Made by a program: the position numbers and the translations under genes | Assembly: GCF_001984035.1 (NCBI RefSeq) | Contig: NZ_CP019449.1 | Location: forward strand, 992,001-1,056,000 | Reading direction: 5' to 3' | DNA from: Sphingopyxis sp. QXT-31 | GTDB taxonomy: Bacteria > Pseudomonadota > Alphaproteobacteria > Sphingomonadales > Sphingomonadaceae | DNA: 64,000 nt | Notes under the pieces: model-generated | The model's database searches: none | What the model was told of the DNA's origin: nothing | The model's input: only the letters and a program-made list of their open reading frames with translations | Part shown: in pieces, positions 18,726 to 28,040 of the stretch | How positions within the stretch are numbered: the first letter of the stretch is position 1 | Layout of the letters: every line of letters starts with the position of its first letter

Positions 18726-18911
18726 TCAGCCGGGCGGATGATCGAGCGGATCGGGGCCGGGCTTCGTCGCGGGGCGCTCGCGCTTTACGCACGGCGCCTC
18801 GCTCTCGCTCCGCCAGCCAAACAGCCCGGCGCAGGGCGCCGCGCGGCGGGGGAGGGGCTTGCGTTGGCGCCGGGAGGGGCGCAGCTCGTCTGAAAGTTTC
18901 CACGTCATCAT
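18726..18911 (-). CDS. Small basic hypothetical protein
   Basis: A 61-residue ORF with an excellent Shine-Dalgarno (AGAGGAG, 5 bases before the ATG at 18911). The product starts MMTWKLSDELRPSRRQRK and ends PGPDPLDHPPG. It is rich in Arg and Pro, with two Cys and no hydrophobic segment. It is convergent with the M23 gene (3 bases between stops) and divergent from the OPT transporter. No family recognised. The start signal is the main support for it being real. Confidence 0.5.
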   Translation of the reverse strand: MMTWKLSDELRPSRRQRKPLPRRAAPCAGLFGWRSESEAPCVKRERPATKPGPDPLDHPPG

Positions 18912-19073
18912 GGCCGCTCCTCTGCCACCGCGGCCCGGCGCCTTATTGGATCGTTGCGTCAAAACACCCTCGGCCCGTCGCTTTTGGCGTTTCGGTCCAA
19001 CAGGCTTCATTCCATGGCTTTTCGCTTGCGCTCGACGCGGCGCCCCGCAACACAGCGACCGGGGAGACAATTG

Positions 19074-21032
19074 ATGAACGATACCACCAAGCCGACCACC
19101 CGCGGGCGCGAACTGACGCTGCGCGCGATTCTGCTCGGCGGCTTGCTGACGCTGATGTTCACCGCGGCGAACGTCTATCTCGGCCTCAAGGTCGGGCTGA
19201 CCTTCGCGACTTCGATCCCCGCCGCGGTGATCTCGATGGCGCTGCTGCGCTATATGGCGGGTTCGACGATCCTCGAGAATAATATCGTCCAGACGATCGC
19301 CAGCGCGGCGGGAACGCTTGCGGCCATCATCTTCGTGCTCCCCGGCCTCGTCATGGTCGGTTACTGGCAGGGCTTCCCGCTGCTCGAGACCACCGCGATC
19401 ACGATGCTCGGCGGCATCTTGGGCGTGCTCTTCTCGGTCCCGCTGCGCCGCGCACTCGTCGTCGATTCGGACCTGCCCTATCCCGAAGGCCGCGCCGCCG
19501 CCGAAGTGCTGCAGGTCGGCGCCGCGAGCGCCGAGGGTGCGGCCGAGAATAAGGCGGGGCTGTCGGCCCTGCTGTGGAATTCGATCGTCGCCGCGGGTTT
19601 TACGCTGCTCACCCAGATGAAGCTCGCGGGCGCCGAGGTCGCGCGCTGGTTCGCGGTCGGCAGCGGCGCGACGGGCATCGCGGGCGGACTCGCCTTCGCG
19701 CTGTTCGGCGTCGGCCACCTCGTCGGCCTGTCGGTCGGGATGGCGCAGCTCGTCGGGCTGATCACCGGCTGGTGGGTGCTGCTTCCGATCCTCACCCAGG
19801 GCGGACCCGGCGATGCCGAGACGCTCGCCAACACCGTCTTCCGTGCCGACGTGCGCTTCTTCGGCGCGGGCGTCATCGCGGTCGCCGCAATCTGGACGCT
19901 CGTCAAGATCGCCGCCCCTGTGCTCGGCGGCATCCGCTCGGCGATGGCGGCCAGCCGCGCGCGCCAGGGCGGGCAGGCGCTGGCGATCGAGGAACAGGAT
20001 ATGTCGATCACCTGGGTGTTCGGCGGCTCGCTGTTCCTGATGCTGCCGATCGGCGTGCTGCTCTGGTCCGAGCTCGCGGGCGGGCCGCTCGCGGACGCCT
20101 CGATCGCGCTGGTCGCGGGCGCGATCCTGTTCATCATCATCGTCGGACTGATGATCGCCTCGGTCACAGGTTATATGGCGGGCCTGATCGGTGCGTCGAA
20201 CTCGCCCGTATCGGGGATCGGCATCCTTGCGATCATCGCCTCGTCGCTGCTGCTCCTCGGCCTGCTCGGCCGCGGCGGCGGCGAGGCCGAAATCAGCGCG
20301 ATGGTCGCTTATGCGCTGATCGTCACCGGGCTTGTCTTCGGCATCGCGACGATCTCGAACGACAACCTCCAGGATCTCAAGACCGGCCAACTCGTCGGCG
20401 CGACGCCGTGGAAGCAGCAGGTCGCGCTGATCGTCGGCGTGATCTTTGGCTCGCTCGTCGTGCCGCCGGTGCTCAACGTGCTCAACGAGACCGTCGGTTT
20501 CGTCGGTGCGCCGGGCGCCGGACCCAATGCGCTCGCGGCGCCGCAGGCAGGGCTGATCTCGTCGCTCGCGCAGGGCGTGCTCGGCGGCGACCTCAACTGG
20601 ACGATGCTCGGCTATGGCGCGCTCGCCGGGGTCGGCTTCATCATCGTCGATGCGCTTCTCGGCCGCGCCGGCAAGCTCCGGCTCCCTCCGCTCGCCATCG
20701 GTATCGGCATCTATTTGCCGATGGCGGTGATCCTGCCCGTCGTGATCGGTGCGGCCGGCGGCTGGTTCTACGACCGCTGGGCATCGCGGCGCCCGAACGC
20801 CAGCTTCGCGCACCGCATGGGCGTGCTCACCGCGACGGGCATGATCGTCGGCGAGAGCCTGTTCGGGGTGCTCTATGCCGGCATCGTTGCGGGCACCGGC
20901 AGCGATGCGCCGCTCGCGGTGGCCGGCGACGGCTACGCACCCTATGCGCCGTGGGTCGGCCTGCTGCTGTTCATTGGCCTCGTGTGGCTCAGCTACAAGC
21001 GCACGCGCAATATGGTCACCGCGACGCCCTGA
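19074..21032 (+). CDS. OPT family oligopeptide/metal-chelate transporter
   Basis: A 652-residue polytopic membrane protein with about 15 hydrophobic segments. The N-terminal block ([56 protein letters not shown]), the [14 protein letters not shown] motif and SSPVSG-type [14 protein letters not shown] are characteristic of bacterial OPT proteins (PF03169). These import peptides or metal complexes by proton symport; the substrate is unknown. The start at 19074 follows GGGGAG by 7 bases; the ORF extends upstream but without a ribosome-binding site. Confidence 0.92.
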   Translation: MNDTTKPTTRGRELTLRAILLGGLLTLMFTAANVYLGLKVGLTFATSIPAAVISMALLRYMAGSTILENNIVQTIASAAGTLAAIIFVLPGLVMVGYWQGFPLLETTAITMLGGILGVLFSVPLRRALVVDSDLPYPEGRAAAEVLQVGAASAEGAAENKAGLSALLWNSIVAAGFTLLTQMKLAGAEVARWFAVGSGATGIAGGLAFALFGVGHLVGLSVGMAQLVGLITGWWVLLPILTQGGPGDAETLANTVFRADVRFFGAGVIAVAAIWTLVKIAAPVLGGIRSAMAASRARQGGQALAIEEQDMSITWVFGGSLFLMLPIGVLLWSELAGGPLADASIALVAGAILFIIIVGLMIASVTGYMAGLIGASNSPVSGIGILAIIASSLLLLGLLGRGGGEAEISAMVAYALIVTGLVFGIATISNDNLQDLKTGQLVGATPWKQQVALIVGVIFGSLVVPPVLNVLNETVGFVGAPGAGPNALAAPQAGLISSLAQGVLGGDLNWTMLGYGALAGVGFIIVDALLGRAGKLRLPPLAIGIGIYLPMAVILPVVIGAAGGWFYDRWASRRPNASFAHRMGVLTATGMIVGESLFGVLYAGIVAGTGSDAPLAVAGDGYAPYAPWVGLLLFIGLVWLSYKRTRNMVTATP

Positions 21033-21133
21033 CTTGCCCTTTGCCGCACCCGCGGCTAAAGGCGCGCTCCTGTAACCGGCATGCGGATGCGCGCCGGCGG
21101 CTCTTTCCATCCTTGAACCAGCGAGTGTGCGCG

Positions 21134-21697
21134 ATGAAAATCACCGGCGTTGAAATCCGTCCCGGCAATATTATCGAATTTGAAAAGGGGATCTGGAAGG
21201 TCACCAAGATCCAGCACACCCAGCCGGGCAAGGGCGGCGCCTACATGCAGGTCGAGGCCAAGAATCTGATCGACGGCCGCAAGCTCAACAACCGTTTCCG
21301 CAGCGCCGACACGGTCGAAAAGGTCCGCCTCGACACCAAGGATTTCCAGTTCCTCTACGCCGAGGGCGACGATCTGGTGTTCATGGACAAGGACAGCTTC
21401 GAACAGATCAACATCTCGAAGGACGTCGTCGGCGAAGCGCATGAATTCCTGCAGGACGGCATGGACGTCGTGCTGGAGCTCTGGGAAGAGCGCCCCATCT
21501 CGGTCGAACTCCCCGAAACGATCGAGGCGACGATCGTGGAGGCCGACGCGGTGGTGAAGGGCCAGACGGCCTCCTCGTCGTACAAGCCTGCGATCCTCGA
21601 CAATGGCGTGCGCGTCATGGTGCCGCCGCACATCACCAGCGGGACCAAGATCGTCGTGCACGTCTACGACCGCGAATATGTCCGCCGCGCGGACTGA
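21134..21697 (+). CDS. efp: Elongation factor P
   Basis: A 187-residue translation factor that rescues ribosomes stalled at polyproline stretches. Domain I begins [19 protein letters not shown] and carries the modification-loop tip PGKGGA with Lys33, the lysine type rather than the arginine (EarP-modified) type. Domains II/III include [20 protein letters not shown] and [22 protein letters not shown]. It lies 101 bases after the OPT gene. No epmA/epmB gene is in this window. Confidence 0.96.
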   Translation: MKITGVEIRPGNIIEFEKGIWKVTKIQHTQPGKGGAYMQVEAKNLIDGRKLNNRFRSADTVEKVRLDTKDFQFLYAEGDDLVFMDKDSFEQINISKDVVGEAHEFLQDGMDVVLELWEERPISVELPETIEATIVEADAVVKGQTASSSYKPAILDNGVRVMVPPHITSGTKIVVHVYDREYVRRAD

Positions 21698-21704
21698 CTG
21701 AGTT

Positions 21705-21809
21705 CCCCTCCCGCTTGCGGGAGGGGCTAGGGGTGGGCGACAGGCCCGCCCATATTGCTACCCACCCGCGTTCAGAGGCACGTGACTCTGAACGCCCCCT
21801 CCCACAAGC
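21705..21809. repeat. Palindromic intergenic repeat with terminator-like hairpin
   Basis: A perfect palindrome at 21705-21726 (CCCCTCCCGC/GCGGGAGGGG) is followed by CTAGGGGTGGGC and its near-complement GCCCGCCCATA...CCCACCC. A second perfect 10-base inverted repeat is at 21768-21777 and 21786-21795 (GCGTTCAGAG/CTCTGAACGC). The overall plan (outer palindrome, inner hairpins) resembles the other intergenic repeats in this window. There is no T run, so it is not a textbook terminator. Confidence 0.65.
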
Positions 21810-21827
21810 CGGAGAGCGGAGAATATC

Positions 21828-22646
21828 ATGGCCGTATCGGGCATCATCACCGTCATGGAACGCGCCGCGCGCAAGGCGGGCGCCAAGCTCCGCCGCGATT
21901 TCGGCGAGGTCGAGCATCTGCAGGTCTCGCAAAAGGGTCCCGCGGACTTCGTGTCGAAAGCCGACCAGGCCGCCGAGCGCACCCTCTATGACGAACTGAC
22001 CCGCGACCGTCCGGGCTGGGGCTTCCTGATGGAAGAGGCCGGCGAGATCGAGGGCGAGCCCGGCAAGCCGCGCTTCATCATCGACCCGCTCGACGGCACC
22101 TCGAACTTCCTCCACGCGATCCCGCATTTCGCGATTTCGATCGCGGTGCAGGAGCCCAAGCTCGGCGGCGGCTGGGGCGATGTCACCTCGGCGCTGATCT
22201 ATCACCCGGTGACCGACGAAAGCTATTGGGCCGAGCGCGGCCGCGGCGCCTGGCTGCACGATCGCAGGCTCCGTGTCTCGTCGCGCCGCCATCTCAACGA
22301 GTGCCTGATCGCCACCGGCATCCCCTTCATGGGCCATGGCAATATGGCGCAGTGGAGCCGGGTGTTCGGCGCCGTCGCCCCCGAAGTCGCCGGTATCCGC
22401 CGCTTCGGCGCCGCCAGCCTCGACCTCGCCTGGGTCGCGGCGGGGCGTTATGACGGGTTCTGGGAAAGCGATCTCCATATCTGGGACGTCGCGGCGGGCA
22501 TCCTGCTCGTGCGTGAGGCCGGCGGCTTCGTCAGCGATTTCCGCGGCGGCGACCGCGCGATCGAGCGCAGCGAATTTATCGCGGGCAGCGCCGCGGTGCA
22601 CTCGAAGCTGCAGAAGCTCGTCGCGGGCGCGCTCCGCAACGCCTGA
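21828..22646 (+). CDS. suhB: Inositol-1-monophosphatase family protein (SuhB-like)
   Basis: A 272-residue Mg-dependent phosphatase of the IMPase superfamily. Metal ligands are seen in FLMEEAGEIEG (in the position of the usual EE motif), IIDPLDGTSNFLHAIPHFAISI (DPxDGT) and LHIWDVAAGILLVREAGG (WDxAAG). It hydrolyses inositol phosphates; SuhB also binds RNA polymerase and Nus factors in E. coli. The start at 21828 follows GCGGAG at a suitable distance. Confidence 0.9.
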   Translation: MAVSGIITVMERAARKAGAKLRRDFGEVEHLQVSQKGPADFVSKADQAAERTLYDELTRDRPGWGFLMEEAGEIEGEPGKPRFIIDPLDGTSNFLHAIPHFAISIAVQEPKLGGGWGDVTSALIYHPVTDESYWAERGRGAWLHDRRLRVSSRRHLNECLIATGIPFMGHGNMAQWSRVFGAVAPEVAGIRRFGAASLDLAWVAAGRYDGFWESDLHIWDVAAGILLVREAGGFVSDFRGGDRAIERSEFIAGSAAVHSKLQKLVAGALRNA

Positions 22647-22647
22647 C

Positions 22648-23127
22648 CTATTCGTCGTAGATGAAGTCGGAGAAGACCGACATCAGCTCGTCCCACAGCT
22701 CGACATTGTCGAGGAACATGGCTTTCGACATGCCGCCCGCGGCGAGGTTGAAGTCCATCCGCAGGCCCGCATCGCCGTTGCTCTCCATCACCCCGCGTCC
22801 ATAGCGGCGGTCGAGGTTGAACTGGTTCATCTTTTCGACGGTCGCGGTGCTGCCGCTGTATAGGGTGTGGAATTGCAGCGAGCTGCACCCCGCGCCATTG
22901 GTGCAGCCATAGAAATAGATGGTGAATTTGGCGCCGTCGCCGAACTGCGTCTGCAGCACCGGGCTGTTCTCGCTATCCTTCTCCTGCGTGACCGGCATCC
23001 CGCGGCCCTTGAGCGCCGCAGTAATTGCGGCGGGATCGGCGGAGATGCTCTGCGCGGTCGCGGGCGAAGCGACGGTAAGGAGCGCGGCGGAGAGCGCGAG
23101 CATGGTCAGGCTTTTGATCGGCGACAT
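22648..23127 (-). CDS. Exported YbjN-like protein (paralogue 1)
   Basis: A 159-residue protein with signal peptide MSPIKSLTMLALSAALLTVASPATAQ. The mature part contains FTIYFYGCTNGAGCSSLQFHT, MNQFNLDRRYGRGVMES and DAGLRMDFNLAAGGMS, the pattern of YbjN/sensory-transduction-regulator-like domains (PF10722). The start at 23127 follows GGGGGA. It is the downstream member of a tandem pair with 23211-23681, which shares the CTxGxxCxxLQF and WNxDRRFxRAY-like motifs. Function unknown. Confidence 0.82.
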   Translation of the reverse strand: MSPIKSLTMLALSAALLTVASPATAQSISADPAAITAALKGRGMPVTQEKDSENSPVLQTQFGDGAKFTIYFYGCTNGAGCSSLQFHTLYSGSTATVEKMNQFNLDRRYGRGVMESNGDAGLRMDFNLAAGGMSKAMFLDNVELWDELMSVFSDFIYDE

Positions 23128-23210
23128 GAAATTCCCCCAGATGGTGCGACCCGATCGCGTCGGATCATATGGCAAGGCACGCTGCTTGGCCAGTGGCCGC
23201 GAGATTCGTC

Positions 23211-23681
23211 TTACCCGCGCACGAAAGTGCGGAAGCTGTCCATCAGACCGGTCCAAGTGTTGACCAGTTCGCCGACATTCTCGCGCGGTAGCCCGCTGAA
23301 ATCGAGGTCGACATCCATCGCCAGCACCGGATCGCCCTCGCCGTCGCGATAGGCGCGCGCGAAACGCCTGTCGCGGTTCCACTCATTGAGTTTGTCGAGC
23401 GTGACCTCTTTCGCATCGGCGAAGCCCATCAGGAATTGCAGCGTCTTGCAATTTTTGCCGTCGGTGCAGTTCATGAAATCGATCACGAACAGTTCGCCGT
23501 TGCGGGTCGCCTTCAGGACGGGGGATTCGCCGGGTCTGGCATCGATCGCGGTCTTCCACCCTTGCGACTCGATCAGCGTCGCGATGACCTTGGGCGACTT
23601 GGCGTCGATCAGCTCGGCGCTCGCCGGCGACGTCAGTGCCAGCGCGAGCCCCGCGGCCCAAATTCCAGCGATTTTCCGCAT
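23211..23681 (-). CDS. Exported YbjN-like protein (paralogue 2)
   Basis: A 156-residue protein with signal peptide [22 protein letters not shown]. The mature region has [36 protein letters not shown] and [19 protein letters not shown], matching the neighbouring paralogue motif by motif. Two conserved Cys flank DGKN and probably form a disulfide in the periplasm. It is divergent from nuoA. Confidence 0.82.
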   Translation of the reverse strand: MRKIAGIWAAGLALALTSPASAELIDAKSPKVIATLIESQGWKTAIDARPGESPVLKATRNGELFVIDFMNCTDGKNCKTLQFLMGFADAKEVTLDKLNEWNRDRRFARAYRDGEGDPVLAMDVDLDFSGLPRENVGELVNTWTGLMDSFRTFVRG

Positions 23682-23818
23682 ATATGCCCCCGTTTTGCAC
23701 CCCGCGCCCCGCGCGGCGCTACCGACCCCTCGGGCGGTCTATCACGCTCTTTGCCGACGCCGCCAGCGCGGGCTGTGGCCTTGGTCACAAAAGAGACCAT
23801 TTTTCCTGCCCGCGGTGC

Positions 23819-23847
23819 TTGCGAGGCGCGCCCGGCTGGCCTAAAGC
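23819..23847 (+). promoter_or_regulatory. Possible nuo operon promoter
   Basis: TTGCGA (23819-23824) and TAAAGC (23842-23847) are 17 bases apart, 50 bases before nuoA. Both boxes are imperfect. A 5-base inverted repeat TGGTC-N8-GACCA (23782-23799) lies just upstream and could be an operator. Weak call made on spacing and position only. Confidence 0.3.
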
Positions 23848-23896
23848 GCCCGCAACCAAAGGGCGCCCAAGCGTCCCAAAAAGACTGCGAGCTCCC

Positions 23897-24271
23897 ATGG
23901 TCGATCTGACGCAATATCTGCCGATCCTGATCTTTCTGTTCGTCGCCGTCGGGCTTTCGGCGGCGTTCGTGTTCCTGCCGATGGGCGTGTCGCGCCTGAC
24001 CGGCGCGCACCGGCCCGATCCGGCGAAGCTGACCGAATATGAATGCGGCTTTCCCGCGTTCGAGGATGCGCGCAGCCAGTTCGACGTGCGCTTCTACCTC
24101 GTTGCCATCCTCTTCATCATCTTCGACCTCGAAGCGGCGTTCCTCTTTCCCTGGGCGGTCAGCCTCGAGGAAATCGGCTGGGCCGGCTGGGCCACGATGA
24201 TGATTTTCCTCGCCGAACTCGCGCTCGGCCTTGTTTACGCATGGAAGAAAGGGGCGCTGGATTGGGAATGA
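23897..24271 (+). CDS. nuoA: NADH-quinone oxidoreductase subunit A
   Basis: A 124-residue membrane subunit of complex I with three transmembrane helices. The conserved loop [44 protein letters not shown] is typical of NuoA/ND3. The start at 23897 opens the complex I operon, which has the usual A-to-N order. It overlaps nuoB by four bases (ATGA). Confidence 0.96.
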   Translation: MVDLTQYLPILIFLFVAVGLSAAFVFLPMGVSRLTGAHRPDPAKLTEYECGFPAFEDARSQFDVRFYLVAILFIIFDLEAAFLFPWAVSLEEIGWAGWATMMIFLAELALGLVYAWKKGALDWE

Positions 24272-24852
24272 CCCGCTCTTCGATCATCACCGACACCCGG
24301 GGTCTAACGCCGGAAGGCACCGCGCCGGGCCTGCACCTTGCCGAAGGCACCCAGCCTGATCAGGGCTTTTTCGACGACCTCAACAGCGAAGTCGGCGATA
24401 AGGGCTTTCTGGTCACTTCGACCGAGGATCTGTTCAACTGGGCGCGCACCGGATCGCTCTGGTGGATGACCTTCGGGCTCGCCTGCTGCGCGGTCGAGAT
24501 GATCCATGTCAACATGCCGCGCTACGACATGGAGCGCTTCGGCGTCGCGCCGCGCGCCTCGCCGCGCCAGTCCGACGTGATGATCGTCGCTGGCACGCTC
24601 TGCAACAAGATGGCCCCGGCGCTGCGCCGCGTGTACGACCAGATGTCGAACCCGAAGTACGTCATCTCGATGGGCAGCTGCGCCAATGGCGGCGGCTATT
24701 ACCACTATAGCTACAGCGTCGTGCGCGGCTGCGACCGTATCGTGCCTGTGGACATCTATGTCCCCGGCTGCCCGCCGACCGCCGAGGCCCTGCTCTATGG
24801 CGTGATGCAGCTGCAGCGGAAGATCCGCCGCACCGGGACGATCGAACGCTGA
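24268..24852 (+). CDS. nuoB: NADH-quinone oxidoreductase subunit B
   Basis: A 194-residue peripheral-arm subunit carrying the terminal [4Fe-4S] cluster N2. Ligands are visible in [12 protein letters not shown] (adjacent Cys pair), [20 protein letters not shown] and [15 protein letters not shown] family-typical N-terminal extension of about 50 residues precedes the core. It overlaps nuoA by four bases and nuoC by one base. Confidence 0.97.
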   Translation: MTRSSIITDTRGLTPEGTAPGLHLAEGTQPDQGFFDDLNSEVGDKGFLVTSTEDLFNWARTGSLWWMTFGLACCAVEMIHVNMPRYDMERFGVAPRASPRQSDVMIVAGTLCNKMAPALRRVYDQMSNPKYVISMGSCANGGGYYHYSYSVVRGCDRIVPVDIYVPGCPPTAEALLYGVMQLQRKIRRTGTIER

Positions 24853-25751
24853 TGGGCCATCCCGCTCCCCTCGTTGCGCCGCAGCCCTCGCTGGCGGCCG
24901 CGCTCAAGAAGCTGCTCGGCACCGATCTGCTGTCGCATGATTTTGCCGCCGACGAAGACAGCATCACCGTCGATCGCGATGCCATCGCGGGCGTGATGAT
25001 CGCGCTGCGCGACAATCTCGAATATCAGCAGATGATGGAGATCGCCGGGGTCGACTATCCCGAGCGCGGCGAGCGCTTCGAGGTCGTCTATCACCTGCTT
25101 AGCGTGACGAAGAACCATCGCCTGCGCGTCCGCGTCACCACCGACGAGGCGACCCCGGTGCCGACGATAGTCCCCGTGTGGCCGAACGCCGGCTGGCTCG
25201 AGCGCGAAGTGTTCGACATGTATGGCGTGCTCTTCGCGGGCAACCCCGACCTCCGCCGCATCCTCACCGATTACGGTTTCCAGGGCCATCCGCAGCGCAA
25301 GGACTTCCCGCTGACCGGCTATACCGAGCTTCGCTATAGCGAAGAGGACAAGCGCGTGGTCTATGAGCCGGTGAAGCTCGCGCAGGATTTCCGCAACTTC
25401 GACTTCATGTCGCCTTGGGAAGGCGCCGATTATGTGCTGCCCGGCGACGAAAAGGCCGGCGGCACGGGCGAGGCCCCGGGCAAGGGCGCGCCGACGCCGA
25501 TGACCGCGAAAGAGGTCAAGGCCGCCGACGACAAGGCGAAGGCGCCACCGCCGCCGACCCCCAAGACCACCGACAAGCCCGAGCAGACCGGGGCAGGGGC
25601 CAAGGCCAATATCAAGGCGGCGAAGACCAGCCGCGACGGCGCGAGCGCAAAAGCGGCAACCAAGCCCGCCAAGACCCCCGCGACGACCAAGGCCGAAAAG
25701 GCGCCCGCCAAGCCGCGCGCGCCGCGCAAGCCTAAAGGAGGCGACGCATGA
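24852..25751 (+). CDS. nuoC: NADH-quinone oxidoreductase subunit C with long C-terminal tail
   Basis: Residues 1-196 are a standard NuoC/30-kDa subunit ([24 protein letters not shown] [63 protein letters not shown]). Residues 197-299 form an extra tail of about 100 residues built almost entirely from Ala, Lys, Pro and Thr ([39 protein letters not shown]). NuoC usually ends near residue 200-220. The tail is predicted disordered and strongly basic. The stop overlaps nuoD by four bases, so the tail is in frame and not a sequencing artefact at the junction. Confidence 0.95.
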   Translation: MGHPAPLVAPQPSLAAALKKLLGTDLLSHDFAADEDSITVDRDAIAGVMIALRDNLEYQQMMEIAGVDYPERGERFEVVYHLLSVTKNHRLRVRVTTDEATPVPTIVPVWPNAGWLEREVFDMYGVLFAGNPDLRRILTDYGFQGHPQRKDFPLTGYTELRYSEEDKRVVYEPVKLAQDFRNFDFMSPWEGADYVLPGDEKAGGTGEAPGKGAPTPMTAKEVKAADDKAKAPPPPTPKTTDKPEQTGAGAKANIKAAKTSRDGASAKAATKPAKTPATTKAEKAPAKPRAPRKPKGGDA

Positions 25752-27019
25752 CCGACTCTCCCCCCAATTACTCGGCTGGCGTGGAGCACCACGGCAGCGA
25801 CATGTTCGAGGGCTATCCGGTCGATACCGCCGACACCGCGGGCGACCAGACGGTCACCAACTACACGATCAACTTCGGCCCGCAGCACCCCGCGGCGCAC
25901 GGCGTGCTGCGCATGGTCATGGAGCTCGACGGCGAGATCATCGAGCGCGTCGACCCGCACGTCGGGCTGCTCCACCGCGGCACCGAAAAGCTGATCGAGT
26001 ATAAGACTTATCTGCAGGCGCTGCCGTACTTCGACCGCCTCGACTATTGCTCGCCGCTCGGCATGGAGCACTCCTACGTGCTGGCGATCGAGAAATTGCT
26101 CGATCTCGAGGTTCCGGCGCGCGCGCAGTACCTCCGCACCCTGTTCGCCGAGCTGACGCGCATCTGCAATCACATGCTCAACATCGGCAGCCACGTCATG
26201 GACGTCGGCGCGATGACGCCGAACCTGTGGATTTTCGAGCTGCGCGAGGATTGCCTCAACTTCTTCGAACGCGCCTCGGGCGCGCGCATGCACTCGGCCT
26301 ATTTCCGTCCGGGCGGCGTGCATCAGGATGTGCCGGAGAAGCTGCTCGTCGATATCGGCGAATGGTGCGACAAGCGGCTGCCCGAATTGTTCGGCGACGC
26401 GATGAGCCTCGTCATCGACAACCGCATCTTCAAGCAGCGCAACGTCGATATCGCGACGGTGTCGAAGGAAGACGCGCTCGCTTGGGGCTTCTCGGGCCCG
26501 ATGATACGCGGCAGCGGCATCGCGTGGGACCTGCGCAAGTCGCAGCCCTATGACGCCTATGCCGCGATGGACTTCGACATCCCCGTCGGCACCCGCGGCG
26601 ACTGCTACGACCGCTTCATGGTGCGCGTCGAGGAAGTCTATCAGTCGGCGAAGATCATCAAGCAGTGCCTGCGCGACATGCCCACCGGCCCGATCGCCAG
26701 CCTCGACCGCAAGGTCGTCCCGCCCAAGCGCGGCGAGATGAAGCAGTCGATGGAATCGCTGATCCATCACTTCAAGCTCTACACCGAGGGTTTCCACGTC
26801 CCCGCGGGCGAGGTTTACGTGGCGACCGAAAGCCCCAAGGGCGAGTTCGGCGTCTATCTGGTCAGCGACGGCAGCAACAAGCCGTACCGCTGCAAGATCC
26901 GCCCGACGGCGTTCAGCCACCTCCAGGCGATGGATTTCATGTGCAAGGGCCATATGCTCGCCGACACCACCGCGATCATCGGCGCGATCGACGTCGTGTT
27001 CGGGGAGTGCGACCGGTGA
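25748..27019 (+). CDS. nuoD: NADH-quinone oxidoreductase subunit D
   Basis: A 423-residue 49-kDa subunit forming the quinone pocket with NuoB. Motifs: [66 protein letters not shown] and the C-terminal [29 protein letters not shown]. It overlaps nuoC (ATGA) and the small membrane gene after it (GTGA) by four bases each. Confidence 0.97.
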   Translation: MTDSPPNYSAGVEHHGSDMFEGYPVDTADTAGDQTVTNYTINFGPQHPAAHGVLRMVMELDGEIIERVDPHVGLLHRGTEKLIEYKTYLQALPYFDRLDYCSPLGMEHSYVLAIEKLLDLEVPARAQYLRTLFAELTRICNHMLNIGSHVMDVGAMTPNLWIFELREDCLNFFERASGARMHSAYFRPGGVHQDVPEKLLVDIGEWCDKRLPELFGDAMSLVIDNRIFKQRNVDIATVSKEDALAWGFSGPMIRGSGIAWDLRKSQPYDAYAAMDFDIPVGTRGDCYDRFMVRVEEVYQSAKIIKQCLRDMPTGPIASLDRKVVPPKRGEMKQSMESLIHHFKLYTEGFHVPAGEVYVATESPKGEFGVYLVSDGSNKPYRCKIRPTAFSHLQAMDFMCKGHMLADTTAIIGAIDVVFGECDR

Positions 27020-27216
27020 GGCGGCGTACTTTCGGAGCGGTTGCGCTCGCCCTGTGCGCGCTTGGCGTCGGATTGATCGCCGCGGATGTCCTCGGATTGT
27101 CGCCCCTGCCGACATGGTTCGGCCCCTTCGTATTCTTACTCAATCTGACTGTGTTGACCGGCGATTATTGGCTCCGCGACAAAAACGCAGAAGCAGGCAA
27201 AGAAATTCATGGCTGA
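27016..27216 (+). CDS. Small membrane protein inserted between nuoD and nuoE
   Basis: A 66-residue protein starting at a GTG that overlaps the nuoD stop by four bases (GTGA), the junction style used throughout this operon. Product: a basic start (RRRTFG), hydrophobic segment [19 protein letters not shown], short PLPTWFGP loop, second hydrophobic segment [12 protein letters not shown], and a charged tail ending EAGKEIHG. It overlaps nuoE by 8 bases. It is not one of the 14 canonical subunits and no family is recognised. Candidate accessory or assembly protein of complex I by position only. Confidence 0.7.
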   Translation: MRRRTFGAVALALCALGVGLIAADVLGLSPLPTWFGPFVFLLNLTVLTGDYWLRDKNAEAGKEIHG

Positions 27217-27877
27217 CGCACCCCAAATCCCCGACGAGGCCGAAACCCGCGCGCGCTGGGGCGCGTTTGCCTGGACCGCCGAAAATGCCGAGCAGGCAAA
27301 GACCATCATCGCGCGCTACCCCGCGGGGCGCCAGCGTTCGGCGGTGATGCCCTTGCTCGACCTCGCGCAGCGCCAGGTCGGCGCCGAGACGAACACGCAG
27401 GGCTGGCTGCCCGTGCCGGTGATCGAATATGTCGCGGCGCAGCTCGATATGCCCTTCATCCGCGCCTATGAGGTCGCGACCTTCTACACCATGTACAATA
27501 TGGCGCCGGTCGGCCGTTATCATGTCCAGGTGTGCGGCACGACGCCGTGCCTGCTGCGCGGCTCGGACGATGTGATGGCGGCGTGCAAGAACCGCGGCAT
27601 GGCTAAGGGCAAGACCACCCCCGACGGCCTGTTCACGCTGACCGAGGTCGAGTGCATGGGCACCTGCACCAACGCGCCGATGGTCCAGATCAACGACGAC
27701 AATTACGAAGACCTCGATTTCGATCGCATGGCGGCGATCCTCGACGCGCTGGCCGCGGGCGAGACGCCCAAGGCGGGGACGCAGCTTCCCGGGCGCCACA
27801 CCAGCGAGCCCGAGGGCGGCCCGACGACGCTCGTCGAAATGGTCTCGGCGAACCACGATTACCGGAATGAGTGGTGA
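27209..27877 (+). CDS. nuoE: NADH-quinone oxidoreductase subunit E
   Basis: A 222-residue thioredoxin-like subunit binding the [2Fe-2S] cluster N1a. Ligands lie in VCGTTPCLLRGSDD and EVECMGTCTNAPMVQIND; the preceding helix block AYEVATFYTMYNMAPVGRYH is diagnostic. A C-terminal extension of about 45 residues (PKAGTQLPGRHTSEPEGGPT) follows the core, common in alphaproteobacteria. It forms the NADH-oxidising module with NuoF and NuoG. Confidence 0.96.
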   Translation: MADAPQIPDEAETRARWGAFAWTAENAEQAKTIIARYPAGRQRSAVMPLLDLAQRQVGAETNTQGWLPVPVIEYVAAQLDMPFIRAYEVATFYTMYNMAPVGRYHVQVCGTTPCLLRGSDDVMAACKNRGMAKGKTTPDGLFTLTEVECMGTCTNAPMVQINDDNYEDLDFDRMAAILDALAAGETPKAGTQLPGRHTSEPEGGPTTLVEMVSANHDYRNEW

Positions 27878-27878
27878 G

Positions 27879-28040
27879 ATGACCCAGAAGGACATCATCC
27901 TCATCCTCGCGGTGATCGGCGCACTCGCCATCCTCGGCTTCGTGCTGCGCGTCACCTTCGCGCTGCTGGGGCCGCTTGTGCTGATCGCCATCGGCTATTT
28001 TATCTATCGTGCCTGGCAAAAACAGGGCGGGGGACGTTAA
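27879..28040 (+). CDS. Small membrane protein inserted between nuoE and nuoF
   Basis: A 53-residue ORF beginning one base after the nuoE stop and ending directly before the nuoF ATG. The sequence MTQKDIIL leads into two hydrophobic stretches (ILAVIGALAILGFVLRVTF, LLGPLVLIAIGYFIYRAW) and a basic tail. A GGTGAG Shine-Dalgarno-like sequence overlaps the end of nuoE. Exact fit between two essential genes supports it being translated. No family recognised; position suggests a complex I-linked role. Confidence 0.7.
   Translation: MTQKDIILILAVIGALAILGFVLRVTFALLGPLVLIAIGYFIYRAWQKQGGGR

Noticed and set aside
18726..21110. 794-codon open frame on the minus strand opposite the OPT transporter and efp start
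   Set aside because: The sense strand encodes a clear OPT transporter. Only the last 61 codons, with their own ribosome-binding site, are kept as a possible gene.
23782..23805. TGGTC-N8-GACCA followed by T5 as a terminator
   Set aside because: The stem is only five pairs and no upstream plus-strand gene needs it. It is mentioned only as a possible operator.
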